From: Pseudanabaena sp. 'Roaring Creek'
GTDB lineage: Bacteria; Cyanobacteriota; Cyanobacteriia; Pseudanabaenales; Pseudanabaenaceae
Reading direction: 5' to 3'
NCBI RefSeq assembly: GCF_001402795.1
Contig: NZ_LIRE01000241.1
Location: 1-36,391, forward strand
Length of the DNA stretch: 36,391 bases
The position numbers were made by a program, and so were the translations under genes. Shown one piece after another: positions 23,551 to 32,565 of the stretch. Each line of letters starts with the position of its first letter. Within the stretch, counting starts at the first letter, position 1. The notes under the pieces were generated by a model that made no database searches, was not told the DNA's origin, and worked only from the letters and a program-made list of their open reading frames with translations.

Positions 23551-23589
23551 AAAATCTGTAGTGCACGCTGCGCGTGCGCTACAGATTTT
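23551..23589. repeat. 39-bp palindrome
   Basis: AAAATCTGTAGTGCACGC and GCGTGCGCTACAGATTTT pair with a single G-T type mismatch around TGC. A small inverted repeat GTAGC-TTGGC-GCTAC lies just before it. Confidence 0.8.
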
Positions 23590-23608
23590 GACTCTTAGCT
23601 ACTTACGC

Positions 23609-23715
23609 TATAGCCACAGTCGCTTGACTTCGGAGAAATCAAAACCCAAGAATGGATGCGCGGTGCGCTGCACATTAATTCTTGGGTTTTATGTCTATAC
23701 TTGGTGACAGCTATA
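23609..23715. repeat. Family B element with TATAGC ends
   Basis: It starts TATAGCCACAGTCGCTTGAC and ends CTTGGTGACAGCTATA. The inner palindrome begins AAAACCCAAGAAT and ends ATTCTTGGGTTTT, with an imperfect GCGCGGTGCGC middle. It fills part of the gene-free 23441-23888, which otherwise holds AT-rich DNA and the presumed promoter of the second STAND gene. Confidence 0.8.
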
Positions 23716-23888
23716 TATTGATATTGCGATCCTCGTGCAAGCAACAAAACAAACGAAGGTTGCGCTATAAGTTTGGGGGATATCAGGGAGAAGAGATGTT
23801 CCCCAAACCATTTGGGGTTGCTATAGTAGTGTTCCTGCATAAATTTGCGTAAATTTGAAGATGTCGCGATCGCGGTGAAATAAAACAG

Positions 23889-26800
23889 GTGATTCAGAGC
23901 GAGCAGCCAATCTTTTTCTCAGAAAATGGACATTCCCTTAATGGACAATCCCTAGATAGGTTAGCTAGAGCGATCGGTCTGTTTCAGGGGAATTTCTCAT
24001 TAATTATTGTCAATTGCAATTACCGCAGTCTTCGCCAAAATATGTTGACTGCTTTGGCGGCAAAAACAGGTTTGCTCTTCCGCGAAATTTGGTGGCGAGA
24101 GTCCCACGAGACCCTATATGGTAAATTGCAAAACCTCTGGCGAGAAGGCGCGATCGATCATATTCCTGCCTTGATGTGTTTGGGGTTGGAGCAAACGCCA
24201 GCTACGAATTTAGAAAATTTATTTTTAGAAGCAAACCTCTTCCGCGATCGCCTCAAGCAATATATCAACTGTCCTTTGGTGCTGTGGTTGAGCGATCGCG
24301 AACTACAGCAATTATTGACTAGCGCTCCAGAGCTAGCAAGTTTGGCTGCCCCAGCGATTAAGTTCGCTTTGTCCCCTACCGAGCTATTTACAGAAGTTAA
24401 CCAGCAGGTGGATCGATTATTTGCGATCGCTAAAGATCTTCAGATTCCCATATTTTGGCAGGACACCAAAATAGATACCGAGCGCGAATCATTCTCTAGT
24501 AATGAGCTAGAACTTGCCCGCCAAGAATTGCGAAGGGCTGCTCTTGAGAAAAATGCTAAGAATGCTCATAGTTCTGAAAACTCTATCAAAAAAGCTGCTG
24601 GACAAGATAACTGTCATAACTTTAACGATCTCTTCAATAGCGATCTCTTCAATGGTGATCTCTTCAATGGTGATCTCTTTAAGAGTGATCGAGTCGATGG
24701 GCAAAGTGATTTCTTAGAATTAGAAGCAAAATTAGACTTTGCGATGGGACGATTATTGTGGCGCTCCTCCGATGCTCGCGATCGCGATATATACGAAGAA
24801 TCTCAAGGTACAGTCCATAGCCTTGCCCAAGTCTACTATCAATGCAGTCTTGCCTATTGGCAGAAATTGGATAGACCGATCGAGCGGGGGATCGTTTTAT
24901 TCTATTTAGGAAATTTGTGGTGGCATAATTCCTTTGTGAATGGAAGACATTCATCGACCTCTTGGGTCGCGGCGAAACAATTTTTTCAAGAAGCGATCAC
25001 TGCTTTTAAACAAGCCAATCAGTTGGAGTTAATGGCTAAGTATAGCCGAGCCTATAGCGGAGTCCTCGAACAGCTTAGGGATTGGGCAGAACTCCAAAAA
25101 TGGATAGAATCCCTACTGCCGCTACACCAACAAATGCCCCTCGAACTTGCCCAAGACTACGGTTATTTAGCCAAAATAGCTGTAGAAAAGGGGGAATGGC
25201 AGAAAGTGAAGGATTATTCCTGCAAAGCCCTAGCGACCCTAGAGCAAGTTCCTGCTTTTTATGAAGAGAACTTGATGCATAATTGGCTACGCCTGCGTCA
25301 TATTCAAATAGGTCAATACCAACTATTACTGACTCAGAGCTATCTCCAACTTAATGAGATCAAATTAGCATCTAGTTTAATCGAAGAAACGATCGCTAGT
25401 TTTAATCTGAACTACGAACCCAAGCTTTATATTCGCTTCCTCGATACTTTTCACGATCTTGCCTTCGCTCAAGGACGTTATCTTGAGGCTTTCCAAACTC
25501 GACAAAGACAGCGATCGCTAGAGCAACAATATGGGCTAAGAGCCTTTATCGGTGCGGGAACACTGCAACCCAAACAACTCTCTCCTTCTAGTCTTGCTGA
25601 GATCGAGACGAGTAGATTTGATCTTAATACTGGAGAAATTGCTGCCTCTGGACGAACTCAAGATGTTGAAAGGCTAGTTGAAAGAATTCTCTCCCTAGAG
25701 CATCAGCTCACTGTCATTCATGGTGAATCGGGAGTCGGAAAAAGTTCTTTGGTAAATGCAGGGCTGATTCCCGCACTATTGCAGCGATCGCTAACAGGTC
25801 AAGAATTACTACCGATCGAGATCCATATCTATACCAATTGGCTCAATGCTATTTCCTTAGCTGTTTATAAAAATTACGATCTCGGTTACAGCGATCCCGT
25901 AGCGGTCAAACCCTCTTCATCTTCCCATAAATTTGAGAAAGATAGGAGAGAGAATATGGATGAAAGACGCAGAAAAGGCGATCGCGACATTGTCAATTTA
26001 CTCCTTAAATTTAGGCAATTAGCCTTGAATGGGACACAGATTGTTCTAATATTTGACCAGTTTGAAGAATTCTTCTCCACCTGCTCCCAGCCGAGGGAAA
26101 GACAGATATTTATTGATTTTTGGCAAAACTGTCTGAAGATCCCCCAATTAAAAATAGTAATTTCCATTCGTGAAGATTATCTCCATCTACTATTAGAACT
26201 AGAATCTCCCCATGCTGAATTTGACATATTAAGTCGAAACTTCCGCTATGCCCTCGGCAATCTTTCCCCCTCGGACACCAAAGCTCTAATTGAGAACTTG
26301 ACAGCAAATGCTAATTTTCCCCTCGAACCGATTCTCATCGATGAGTTAGTGAGAGATCTCGCTGGCGATCGCGGTTCGGTAAGACCGATTGAGCTGCAAT
26401 TAGTTGGCTCACAAATTCAAGATCGCAATATTACGACCCTTGCCGCCTATCGAGCTGCTGGAGCGAAACAGCGGCTTGTCGAGCAGTCGGTGGAAGAAGT
26501 AATTCAGGCTTGTGGTAGTGCGGCCTTTATCGCCCAACAGATCTTGATCTTGCTAACGGACGAGCAGGGCAAACGTCCATTGCGTACCTATAATGAATTG
26601 CGAACGGGGCTTTTGTCCTACTCTGGCAATACGGTAGATCTCGATTTAGTTTTAGAAATCTTGATCGGATCGGGCTTAGTTTTCCAATTACCTGAAGTCC
26701 CCAGCAATCGCTATCAGCTAGTGCATGATTACTTGGTGCCATTTATTCGAGCTAATCAGGAAGCAGGTTTATTGGCTGAGTTGCGGAAAGTACGCTCCTC

Positions 26801-29027
26801 GGCTCAGCGCAGCGAAGCCAATCTCAACCGCTTAACCAAGTTCGCTTTGGTCGGTACAGTATTAGCTTTATTTGTGATGGTGGGGCTATCTTTTCAAGCA
26901 ATTCATCAACGCCAACTTGCAGAATTTGGTGAAATTGATGCATTGATCTCTTCGGCAAATTCCAGCTTTTTGCTGAATCGGCAATTAGAGTCTCTATCAA
27001 CAATTGTCCAATCAGCTAAAAAACTACGAGTTATTGATGAAGGATTGGATAAGACAAGAATTAAGCAATCAATGTTTGAAGGCTTGCAAACGATCGTTTA
27101 TGGTATTCGCGAGCGATATCGCTTTTATTCGCTGAAAATGGATGCTCCCTTTTATGCCGCCAAATTTAGTCCTGATGGTAAGATCATCGCATTGGGGGGC
27201 TTTGACGGTAGCGTATCTCTATATCAGAGCGATGGCAGCCCCATCTCGCGTTTAGTCGGGTTAAAAACGAGTGATATTAGGGGCTTGAGTTTTAGTCCCG
27301 ATGGTCAAAAAATTGCATCGTCAGGAAAAGGAAAGAGTGTCAGAATTTGGAATGTCAATTCTGGCAAGTTAATTGCGAAGTTCTATGCCCATCGAGATGA
27401 TATCCTGCGATTGAGTTTTCATCCTGATGGCAAAAGATTGCTGACGGGGAGTAATGATGGCACTGTCAAACTGTGGGATAGCGATCGCGGTGTCGAACTG
27501 CTGACCTTGAACCCTCAAAATGCTAGCAATAGCCCAGCCATTAGAGAAACTAACTTCATTCAAGATACCAGTTTTAGTCCCGATGGTAACTTGATCGTGA
27601 CGGCTAAAAATACGACGATCGCGCTTTGGGACTTGCAAGGTAATTTGTTAACTAACGCGAGCGTCCATGAAAAAGAACTTTACAATGTGAGATTTCATCC
27701 TGACGGTAAACAACTGTTAACCTCCGCTAGAGATGAGACGGTCAAGCTGTGGAAGATTAGCGATCAAAATCACCAAATTCAATTATTGCGGATGTTTAAG
27801 GGAAACTCAACCGATGTATTGAGTTTAAACTTTAGTGCCAATGGCGAGCGCATTGCTCTTGGTTCTCAAGACAACATGATCCAAATTCTCAATAATGAAG
27901 GAATCTTAGAAATGAAGTTAGGAGGACATACTGACGGTATCTTTGATGTTAACTTTAGCCCTGATGGGCGCTATCTCCTGTCTGCGAGTAAAGATCGAAC
28001 TGCTCGACTCTGGGATCTAAAAGCTACGCTACTAAACACTCTTTACGGGCATACCAGTACCGTTTGGTCGGTCAATTTTAGTCCTGATGGCAAAATGTTT
28101 GCCTCTGGTAGTGTTGATAAAAGCATTCGGCTCTGGAATGCCGATGGCACTCTCAAACAAGAACTAAAGGGACATGAGGATACGGTTTATGGGGTTAGTT
28201 TTAGTGCGGATAGTAAGAAGTTAGTCTCAGCCAGTAATGACAAAACTGTGAGAATTTGGGATGTTCAAACGGGTAAATTACTCCATTTGTTGAATATTCA
28301 TGGTGCTAACTTGATTTATGCCACCTTGAGTCCCGATCAAAAAATATTAGCGACCCTTGGTTGGGATAACAAAATCAAGCTATGGCAATGGAAGGATGAC
28401 GATCGCCCGCAGCTATTGCAAGTGCTAGATGGTCATACCCAAACAGTTTGGGCGATCGCTTTTAGTCCAGATAGCCAGAGACTCGCCTCGACTAGTAATG
28501 ATCAAACTGTCAAAATTTGGGATGTACGTAGCGGGCAAAATCTCCATACGATGGAAGCTCATGGCAATGGCGGTCTCTCGATTGCCTATAGCCCTGATGG
28601 TCAACAAATTGGCTCCGCTGGTAAAGATGGCAAATTGAAGTTATGGAACGCTCAAACAGGGGCGCTGGAGAAGGTAATTGCGGTTACTCCCGATTCTTGG
28701 ATTTATGGTATGAGTTTTAGTCCTGATGGCAAGGCGATCGCCACCGCCAATGCCGATAAAACCGTTACAATTATGGATCGGGCTAGTGGTAATTTACTCA
28801 AGACATTATCGGGGCATGGTGCTGAGGTCTATGCATTGACCTATAGTCCTGATAGTCAGAAAATACTGTCGGCTAGTCGAGATGGTACGCTCAAACTCTG
28901 GAATGCGGAGACCTTGGATTTTGACGAACTCGTCCAAAGAGGCTGCAACCTCCTCAACAATTATCTTAAATATACGCCAACCTTATCCCCAGAGATAAAA
29001 CAAGTTTGCATGTCACCTTTTAAATAG
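23889..29027 (+). CDS. Second STAND NTPase with 14 WD40 repeats and a membrane segment
   Basis: The 1712-residue protein is a full-length paralog of the one at 4502-9376. It shares the N-terminal domain (SLDRLARAIGLFQGNFSLII, then CNYRSL), the helical linker ending EQQYGLRAFIGAGTL, Walker A GESGVGKSS (612-620) and Walker B LIFDQFEEFF (720-729), plus LVHDYLVPFI. Two things differ: a hydrophobic segment KFALVGTVLALFVMVGL (about 984-1000) just before the propellers can cross the membrane, and the 14 WD40 repeats (from residue 1084) are diverged. There is a Asn/Asp-rich minisatellite near residue 250. The start is GTG at 23889, fitting the paralog's N-terminus. No ATPase or small helical gene lies beside it, so it works alone or with distant partners. 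Confidence 0.88.
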   Translation: MIQSEQPIFFSENGHSLNGQSLDRLARAIGLFQGNFSLIIVNCNYRSLRQNMLTALAAKTGLLFREIWWRESHETLYGKLQNLWREGAIDHIPALMCLGLEQTPATNLENLFLEANLFRDRLKQYINCPLVLWLSDRELQQLLTSAPELASLAAPAIKFALSPTELFTEVNQQVDRLFAIAKDLQIPIFWQDTKIDTERESFSSNELELARQELRRAALEKNAKNAHSSENSIKKAAGQDNCHNFNDLFNSDLFNGDLFNGDLFKSDRVDGQSDFLELEAKLDFAMGRLLWRSSDARDRDIYEESQGTVHSLAQVYYQCSLAYWQKLDRPIERGIVLFYLGNLWWHNSFVNGRHSSTSWVAAKQFFQEAITAFKQANQLELMAKYSRAYSGVLEQLRDWAELQKWIESLLPLHQQMPLELAQDYGYLAKIAVEKGEWQKVKDYSCKALATLEQVPAFYEENLMHNWLRLRHIQIGQYQLLLTQSYLQLNEIKLASSLIEETIASFNLNYEPKLYIRFLDTFHDLAFAQGRYLEAFQTRQRQRSLEQQYGLRAFIGAGTLQPKQLSPSSLAEIETSRFDLNTGEIAASGRTQDVERLVERILSLEHQLTVIHGESGVGKSSLVNAGLIPALLQRSLTGQELLPIEIHIYTNWLNAISLAVYKNYDLGYSDPVAVKPSSSSHKFEKDRRENMDERRRKGDRDIVNLLLKFRQLALNGTQIVLIFDQFEEFFSTCSQPRERQIFIDFWQNCLKIPQLKIVISIREDYLHLLLELESPHAEFDILSRNFRYALGNLSPSDTKALIENLTANANFPLEPILIDELVRDLAGDRGSVRPIELQLVGSQIQDRNITTLAAYRAAGAKQRLVEQSVEEVIQACGSAAFIAQQILILLTDEQGKRPLRTYNELRTGLLSYSGNTVDLDLVLEILIGSGLVFQLPEVPSNRYQLVHDYLVPFIRANQEAGLLAELRKVRSSAQRSEANLNRLTKFALVGTVLALFVMVGLSFQAIHQRQLAEFGEIDALISSANSSFLLNRQLESLSTIVQSAKKLRVIDEGLDKTRIKQSMFEGLQTIVYGIRERYRFYSLKMDAPFYAAKFSPDGKIIALGGFDGSVSLYQSDGSPISRLVGLKTSDIRGLSFSPDGQKIASSGKGKSVRIWNVNSGKLIAKFYAHRDDILRLSFHPDGKRLLTGSNDGTVKLWDSDRGVELLTLNPQNASNSPAIRETNFIQDTSFSPDGNLIVTAKNTTIALWDLQGNLLTNASVHEKELYNVRFHPDGKQLLTSARDETVKLWKISDQNHQIQLLRMFKGNSTDVLSLNFSANGERIALGSQDNMIQILNNEGILEMKLGGHTDGIFDVNFSPDGRYLLSASKDRTARLWDLKATLLNTLYGHTSTVWSVNFSPDGKMFASGSVDKSIRLWNADGTLKQELKGHEDTVYGVSFSADSKKLVSASNDKTVRIWDVQTGKLLHLLNIHGANLIYATLSPDQKILATLGWDNKIKLWQWKDDDRPQLLQVLDGHTQTVWAIAFSPDSQRLASTSNDQTVKIWDVRSGQNLHTMEAHGNGGLSIAYSPDGQQIGSAGKDGKLKLWNAQTGALEKVIAVTPDSWIYGMSFSPDGKAIATANADKTVTIMDRASGNLLKTLSGHGAEVYALTYSPDSQKILSASRDGTLKLWNAETLDFDELVQRGCNLLNNYLKYTPTLSPEIKQVCMSPFK
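24627..24686 (+). repeat. 15-bp minisatellite in the second STAND gene
   Basis: Four tandem units, GATCTCTTCAATAGC, GATCTCTTCAATGGT (twice) and GATCTCTTTAAGAGT, encode DLFNS, DLFNG, DLFNG and DLFKS. The array is in frame and lies in a linker between the N-terminal domain and the helical part; the first paralog lacks it. Confidence 0.9.
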
Positions 29028-29080
29028 TTAGGCATGATTAAACAAAACTTTTTTGGCGTTATATCTCAAGCAAAAACTTA

Positions 29081-29182
29081 TATTGCTTTGCGTCTAAATT
29101 TAAACCCAGAAATTTTTTAAAAGTGTTGCTTTGCAACACTTTTAAAAAATTTCTGGTGGTTCTTTTGAGCAAAAATATAGCA
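29081..29182. repeat. Degenerate family C element
   Basis: TATTGCTTTGCGTCTAAAT on the left and AGCAAAAATATAGCA on the right are decayed family C ends. The inner palindrome, 24-bp arms starting CCAGAAATTTTTTAAAAG around TTT, is perfect though different from the other copies. The stretch 29028-29748 holds this, two more elements, a further palindrome and AT-rich DNA, but no gene. Confidence 0.75.
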
Positions 29183-29195
29183 ACGTATAGCAATG

Positions 29196-29289
29196 TATAG
29201 CTGTAGCCAAAGGTAATTAGGATATAAAACCCAAGAATTGATTGGCGGTGCTCTGCACCGCCAATCAATTCTTGGGTTTTGATCTGCCA
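29196..29289. repeat. Family B element truncated by a family C element
   Basis: It starts TATAGCTGTAGCC and contains the perfect palindrome beginning CCCAAGAATTGATTGGCGG around CTC, with GGCGGTGC/GCACCGCC in the middle. Its expected right end is replaced by the family C element starting at 29290. Confidence 0.75.
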
Positions 29290-29394
29290 TACAGCAATTA
29301 TCGATCAAACGAACCACAAGGGAATTTTTGAAAGCGTTGCTTCGCAACGCTTTCAAAAATTCCCTTGGTTTGGGTTTGAGCGCAAAGCGCTGTA
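29290..29394. repeat. Family C element, 105 bp, inverted
   Basis: It lies in opposite orientation to the copy at 1215-1319: left TACAGCAATTATCGATCAAA, right TTTGAGCGCAAAGCGCTGTA. The stem AAGGGAATTTTTGAAAGC pairs perfectly with its complement around TTC. Same length as the other full copies. Confidence 0.85.
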
Positions 29395-29620
29395 AGTCAA
29401 GGGAATGTAGCTATAGATTGCTAAGATTGCTACATTTTTGATGCTGGATCGGTAATGAAATCGAGGATTGATTGCTATAGTGGTAGATTATAACCGTTTG
29501 AAAAATGGCAAAGCTTTTTTTTGAACTTAAACCCCTTGCTGGATCTCGCTTTTACTACGTTGAAGAGTCAGATTACATCAATGTAATAAGTAGTTCCGCA
29601 CAATTAAAAGACAAAACCAG

Positions 29621-29655
29621 AGAGCATACCGCCCGCGTAGCGGGCAGTATGCTCT
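29621..29655. repeat. 35-bp palindrome before the response regulator
   Basis: AGAGCATACCGCCCGC and GCGGGCAGTATGCTCT pair with one mismatch around GTA. It is about 95 bases before the response regulator start and could affect its transcription. Confidence 0.75.
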
Positions 29656-29748
29656 TCTAGGTTTTAAGTTTACTTATGCTTATCTACTTAGTATGGGGCG
29701 ATCGCAGAATGAAAGAATAGATAGAAGAATAGATAAATAGGGATAACT

Positions 29749-30447
29749 ATGTCAGGACATATCCTGCTTGTAGATGACGAACCAGGACTGAGAGAGGCGG
29801 TGCAAGCCTATCTCGAAGATAGTGGCTTTGCGGTACAGGTTGCCAATAATGCTAGGGATGCATGGCAATTGCTTGAGCAAACTACTCCCGATCTGGTGAT
29901 ATCGGACATCATGATGCCACAGGTAAGTGGGTATGAGTTCCTGAAGCAAATGCGCGAGGATGTGCGCTTTTTAAATCTGCCAGTGGTGTTTTTAACTGCT
30001 AAGGGTATGACTAAGGATCGTATCGAAGGTTATAACGCAGGCTGTGATGCCTATCTGTCAAAACCTTTCGATCCCGATGAGCTAGTGGCGATCGCTGAAA
30101 ACTTAATTGCCCGTCGTGCCATGCAAGCAGTCACCGCCAATAGCAACACCTCAGAAATGACCGATCTCGCAGGACAGCTTGCAGAGATTAAAGCTTTACT
30201 TAAGCAGAAGCCCGCGATTAACGTTACGCCGCCGCCAATCAAGATAGAGTTTACCCCTCGCGAGCAGAGCGTTTTAGAGCTGGTAGTAGAAGGATTAATG
30301 AATAAGGAGATTGCTAAGCGCCTTGGTACGACTATTCGTAATGTGGAGAAATATGTTAGTCGTCTCTTTAGTAAAACTGGCACAAGCAGCCGCACCGAAC
30401 TGGTTCGCTATGCATTACAACATGGTTTGATTGATTCCTATTCTTGA
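29749..30447 (+). CDS. LuxR/NarL-type response regulator
   Basis: The 232-residue protein has a receiver domain (1-120) with the acidic pair in LLVDDEPGLR, phospho-acceptor Asp53 in LVISDIMMPQVSG, the switch threonine in VVFLTAKG and the lysine in LSKPFDPDEL. After a linker comes a LuxR-type helix-turn-helix FTPREQSVLELVVEGLMNKE and IAKRLGTTIRNVEKYVSRLF. It should bind DNA when phosphorylated by a histidine kinase. The layout resembles the cyanobacterial Rre1/Ycf29 regulators that respond to stress, but I could not check this. No kinase gene is next to it. Confidence 0.88.
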   Translation: MSGHILLVDDEPGLREAVQAYLEDSGFAVQVANNARDAWQLLEQTTPDLVISDIMMPQVSGYEFLKQMREDVRFLNLPVVFLTAKGMTKDRIEGYNAGCDAYLSKPFDPDELVAIAENLIARRAMQAVTANSNTSEMTDLAGQLAEIKALLKQKPAINVTPPPIKIEFTPREQSVLELVVEGLMNKEIAKRLGTTIRNVEKYVSRLFSKTGTSSRTELVRYALQHGLIDSYS

Positions 30448-30539
30448 TCGATGTTAGGATCTGTTCCGATGATTTTTACTTTTTTTTCGGCAAGATATAA
30501 ATCTGGGAACCGAATGCGCCTTACAGTCGTGTGGAAGAT

Positions 30540-30647
30540 ATGTTAGACCTTCCAGACTTGAGCGATCGCCAAAAAGAAATTCTTCAATTTAACTTAGCTA
30601 ATACGAATTCACAAAAGTGTTGTCACACTTTCGTGAATTTGTATTAG
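30540..30647 (+). pseudogene. Possible gene remnant ended by a family D repeat
   Basis: A short frame opens MLDLPDLSDRQKEILQFNLA and then runs into the family D palindrome, which encodes the rest up to TAG. The first 20 residues read like real protein (a helix of the kind found at the start of many regulators) but are too short to identify. It could equally be chance. It lies in the gap 30448-31347, which otherwise contains repeats and the tRNA gene. Confidence 0.3.
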
Positions 30648-30649
30648 CT
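30596..30649. repeat. Family D element, extended (54 bp)
   Basis: AGCTAATACGAATTCAC begins the left arm and GTGAATTTGTATTAGCT ends the right arm. It is the longest version of family D and suggests that the full unit includes the outer CTAATAC/GTATTAG inverted ends, part of which also precedes the copy at 1182. Confidence 0.85.
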
Positions 30650-30725
30650 GAGCGGGGTCGAAGCTAGATAACTTGGTGGGACTTTTTTATTCGCAAAAGC
30701 CTAAGCGATCGCCAGCAATGCCAGA

Positions 30726-30774
30726 CCAAAAAGATGAGTGGTGGCACGAAAGTGCTGTTACTCATCTTTTTGAG
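30726..30774. repeat. Family A palindrome with wobble pairs
   Basis: AAAAAGATGAGTGGTGGCAC faces GTGCTGTTACTCATCTTTTT around GAAA-type bases. Where the arms differ from perfect complement, the pairs are G-T, which still pair in RNA. It lies 42 bases from the 3' end of the minus-strand tRNA gene and may end that transcript. Confidence 0.8.
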
Positions 30775-30815
30775 CTATATCTTTAACTTATTTAGGCATG
30801 AATGCAATTTTAGGA

Positions 30816-30887
30816 TGGGTGACCTGGGATTCGAACCCAGGGCCAGCGGATTAAGAGTCCGATGCGCTACCACTGCGCCAGTCACCC
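30816..30887 (-). tRNA. tRNA-Lys (anticodon CUU)
   Basis: On the minus strand the acceptor arms GGGTGAC and GTCACCC pair fully. The D arm is GCGC-AGTGGTA-GCGC, the anticodon loop CTCTTAA gives CTT at positions 34-36, and the T arm CTGGG-TTCGAAT-CCCAG is standard. The discriminator base is A, and the CCA end is not encoded. The outermost anticodon-stem pair is a mismatch (T with C); the other four pair. Anticodon CUU reads AAG. Confidence 0.93.
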
Positions 30888-31065
30888 GTAAGTTGTTTGA
30901 CCCATTTAAGGGCGATTTATATACTAGCAAATGTTTGACCAAATACATAACAAAAAATTCTATAAATCCCAATAAAAATTGGCGATCGCTATAATATCCT
31001 GAAAGTTAAGAGAAAAGCGAGCCAAAATCTTTGTTTTTTATCTCAGAATCGTTTATTTCTTAACC

Positions 31066-31181
31066 TATAGCTGTCGCCAAGTGTATTAAGACATAAACCC
31101 CAAGAATTGACTGGTGGCGCTTCGCGCCGCCAGTCAATTCTTGGGGTTTGATTTGTCCTCATTCAAGTGACTGTAGCTATA
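31066..31181. repeat. Family B element, full length (116 bp)
   Basis: Ends are TATAGCTGTCGCCAAGTG on the left and CAAGTGACTGTAGCTATA on the right, making an imperfect terminal inverted repeat. The core is a perfect palindrome starting CCCCAAGAATTGACTGGTGG (one wobble) around TTC. It is the best reference copy for family B in this window. Confidence 0.85.
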
Positions 31182-31192
31182 AAAGCCCTAAA

Positions 31193-31225
31193 GATGAGAT
31201 GCGGCGCGAAGCGCCGCATCTCATC
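31193..31225. repeat. Family A palindrome, short copy
   Basis: GATGAGATGCGGCGC and GCGCCGCATCTCATC pair perfectly around GAA. Relative to the main form the stem has ATGCGG where others have GTGGCGG, on both arms. The outer AAAG/CTTT part is lost on the right. It follows the family B element by 11 bases. Confidence 0.85.
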
Positions 31226-31347
31226 TCGTCCCAAGCAAACCTTTGAGAGATTGGCAATGGTAAGCGAATGCCCGAAAGTTTGGCGATCGCATTACTCATG
31301 TTTGGTCATTGCTATATATGATTGGATAGCCCCGATCGAGCGCGAAC

Positions 31348-32067
31348 ATGAGCAATTTATCTATTCTCCAACGTCCTGATGGTCGAGATTGGAATCAACT
31401 GCGACCAGTTCACTTGCAATTACCCTTTACCAAAGCCCCTGCGGGTTCGGTACTAGCGAAATTTGGCGATACCCAATTGATCTGTACCGTTTCTATCGAA
31501 GAAGGCGTACCTAAGTTTTTGACAGGCAGTAACCAAGGTTGGTTAACGGCAGAATATCGGATGCTTCCAGCCTCAACGATCCCCAGACAGCAGAGGGAGT
31601 TTACGAAGCTGTCGGGACGCACCCAAGAGATTCAACGGTTGATTGGACGCAGTTTAAGGGCGGCTCTGGATCTGACGGCGATCGCCAATTACACCTTTGC
31701 CGTGGACATTGATGTATTACAAGCCGATGGCGGTACGCGTACGGGTGGCATTACAGGAGGTTTTGTTGCCCTTAAAGCAGCCTGCGATCGCTTAATGGCT
31801 GAGGGAAAAATAACCAAATCGCCAATTCGTAATGCTGTTGCCGCCGTTTCTGTGGGCTTATTAGATGGAGCCCCAATTTTGGACTTAAATTATCAAGAGG
31901 ATGTGGCGGTGAGTGTCGATCTCAATGTGGTGATGGACAGTACTGGCAAATTGATCGAGGTGCAGGGCACGGGTGAATCCGATACATTCTCGCGATCGCA
32001 GCTAAATCAAATGTTAGATGTCGCCGAAAGGGGCATTAATGAGTTACTAAAGCATCAAGAACTATAA
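31348..32067 (+). CDS. rph: Ribonuclease PH
   Basis: The 239-residue enzyme trims the 3' ends of tRNA precursors using phosphate. Family motifs are [12 protein letters not shown] at the start, [51 protein letters not shown] (phosphate and RNA binding arginines), [20 protein letters not shown], and [18 protein letters not shown]. Length is normal. Its stop codon is inside the stem of the terminator shared with cytM. Confidence 0.96.
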   Translation: MSNLSILQRPDGRDWNQLRPVHLQLPFTKAPAGSVLAKFGDTQLICTVSIEEGVPKFLTGSNQGWLTAEYRMLPASTIPRQQREFTKLSGRTQEIQRLIGRSLRAALDLTAIANYTFAVDIDVLQADGGTRTGGITGGFVALKAACDRLMAEGKITKSPIRNAVAAVSVGLLDGAPILDLNYQEDVAVSVDLNVVMDSTGKLIEVQGTGESDTFSRSQLNQMLDVAERGINELLKHQEL

Positions 32068-32117
32068 AAAAGGAAAAAGAGGACGCGCTATGCGCGTCCT
32101 CTTTTTCCTTTTTTATA
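32063..32117. terminator. Bidirectional terminator between rph and cytM
   Basis: Perfect 26-bp arms, TATAAAAAAGGAAAAAGAGG extending into GACGCGC, surround TAT. Purine and pyrimidine runs give each direction a G-C-rich stem top followed by T runs. Both the rph stop (32065-32067) and the cytM stop (32113-32115) lie inside the stem. Confidence 0.92.
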
Positions 32118-32565
32118 GCTGTTTGAGATAACTTAATAAATCCGCCATATCCTGTGGACTTGGCTGAAACTGTGGCATTGGCGGAGTTTCACCACTGACA
32201 ACCTGTTGAACCAGACGGGCATCGGACTTGCGATCGGATACACCATGCAAGTTGGGGCCAACCTTACCATTAGCCCATTGTCCGTGACATGCCACACAAT
32301 TCATCACAAAAATAGACCGCCCCTGTACTGGATCTCCTGATAAATTTAAAACTGACTGCGTATACTGATCGAGGGGTGGACGCATTAACCAGAGCAGGAT
32401 GGCGATCGCGACAATTACAACGGTAACTGCGATCGCCATTACAACTTGTTGCAGTGACTTTGCCTCAGGAGATGGCAAAGTCGCCTCTGATGCGATCTGT
32501 GTCGCTACATCAGTATCCTTTGTCAAATTTACCCCTTCATTAATCACAGTTTTAAACCTAGCCAT
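32113..32565 (-). CDS. cytM: Membrane-anchored cytochrome c, CytM type
   Basis: The 150-residue protein has a single membrane span, VVMAIAVTVVIVAIAILLWL (41-60), and a haem site CVACH (C90, C93, H94). Met130 in GETPPMPQF is the expected sixth iron ligand. GKVGPNLHGVSDRKSDA and QPSPQDMADLLSYLKQL match the cytochrome cM pattern. CytM is found in nearly all cyanobacteria and restrains photosynthesis or respiration under mixed growth conditions. The N-terminal 38 residues before the span are longer than I recall for the family. Three 14-bp repeats at the start give two extra ATG codons upstream. Confidence 0.85.
   Translation of the reverse strand: MARFKTVINEGVNLTKDTDVATQIASEATLPSPEAKSLQQVVMAIAVTVVIVAIAILLWLMRPPLDQYTQSVLNLSGDPVQGRSIFVMNCVACHGQWANGKVGPNLHGVSDRKSDARLVQQVVSGETPPMPQFQPSPQDMADLLSYLKQL

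Noticed and set aside
23595-23840. 81-residue minus-strand frame before the second STAND gene
   Set aside because: Most of it is the family B element at 23609-23715; palindromes often leave both strands open.
24627-24686. Frameshift hot spot in the second STAND gene
   Set aside because: The 15-bp unit is a multiple of three, so copy-number changes would not break the frame.
29059-29356. Overlapping minus-strand frames of 69 and 79 residues
   Set aside because: They consist of the family B and C elements.
30734-30994. 86-residue plus-strand frame across the tRNA gene
   Set aside because: It overlaps the complete tRNA-Lys gene on the other strand and contains the typical reverse-tRNA peptide (GDLGFEPRASG), a well-known false gene.
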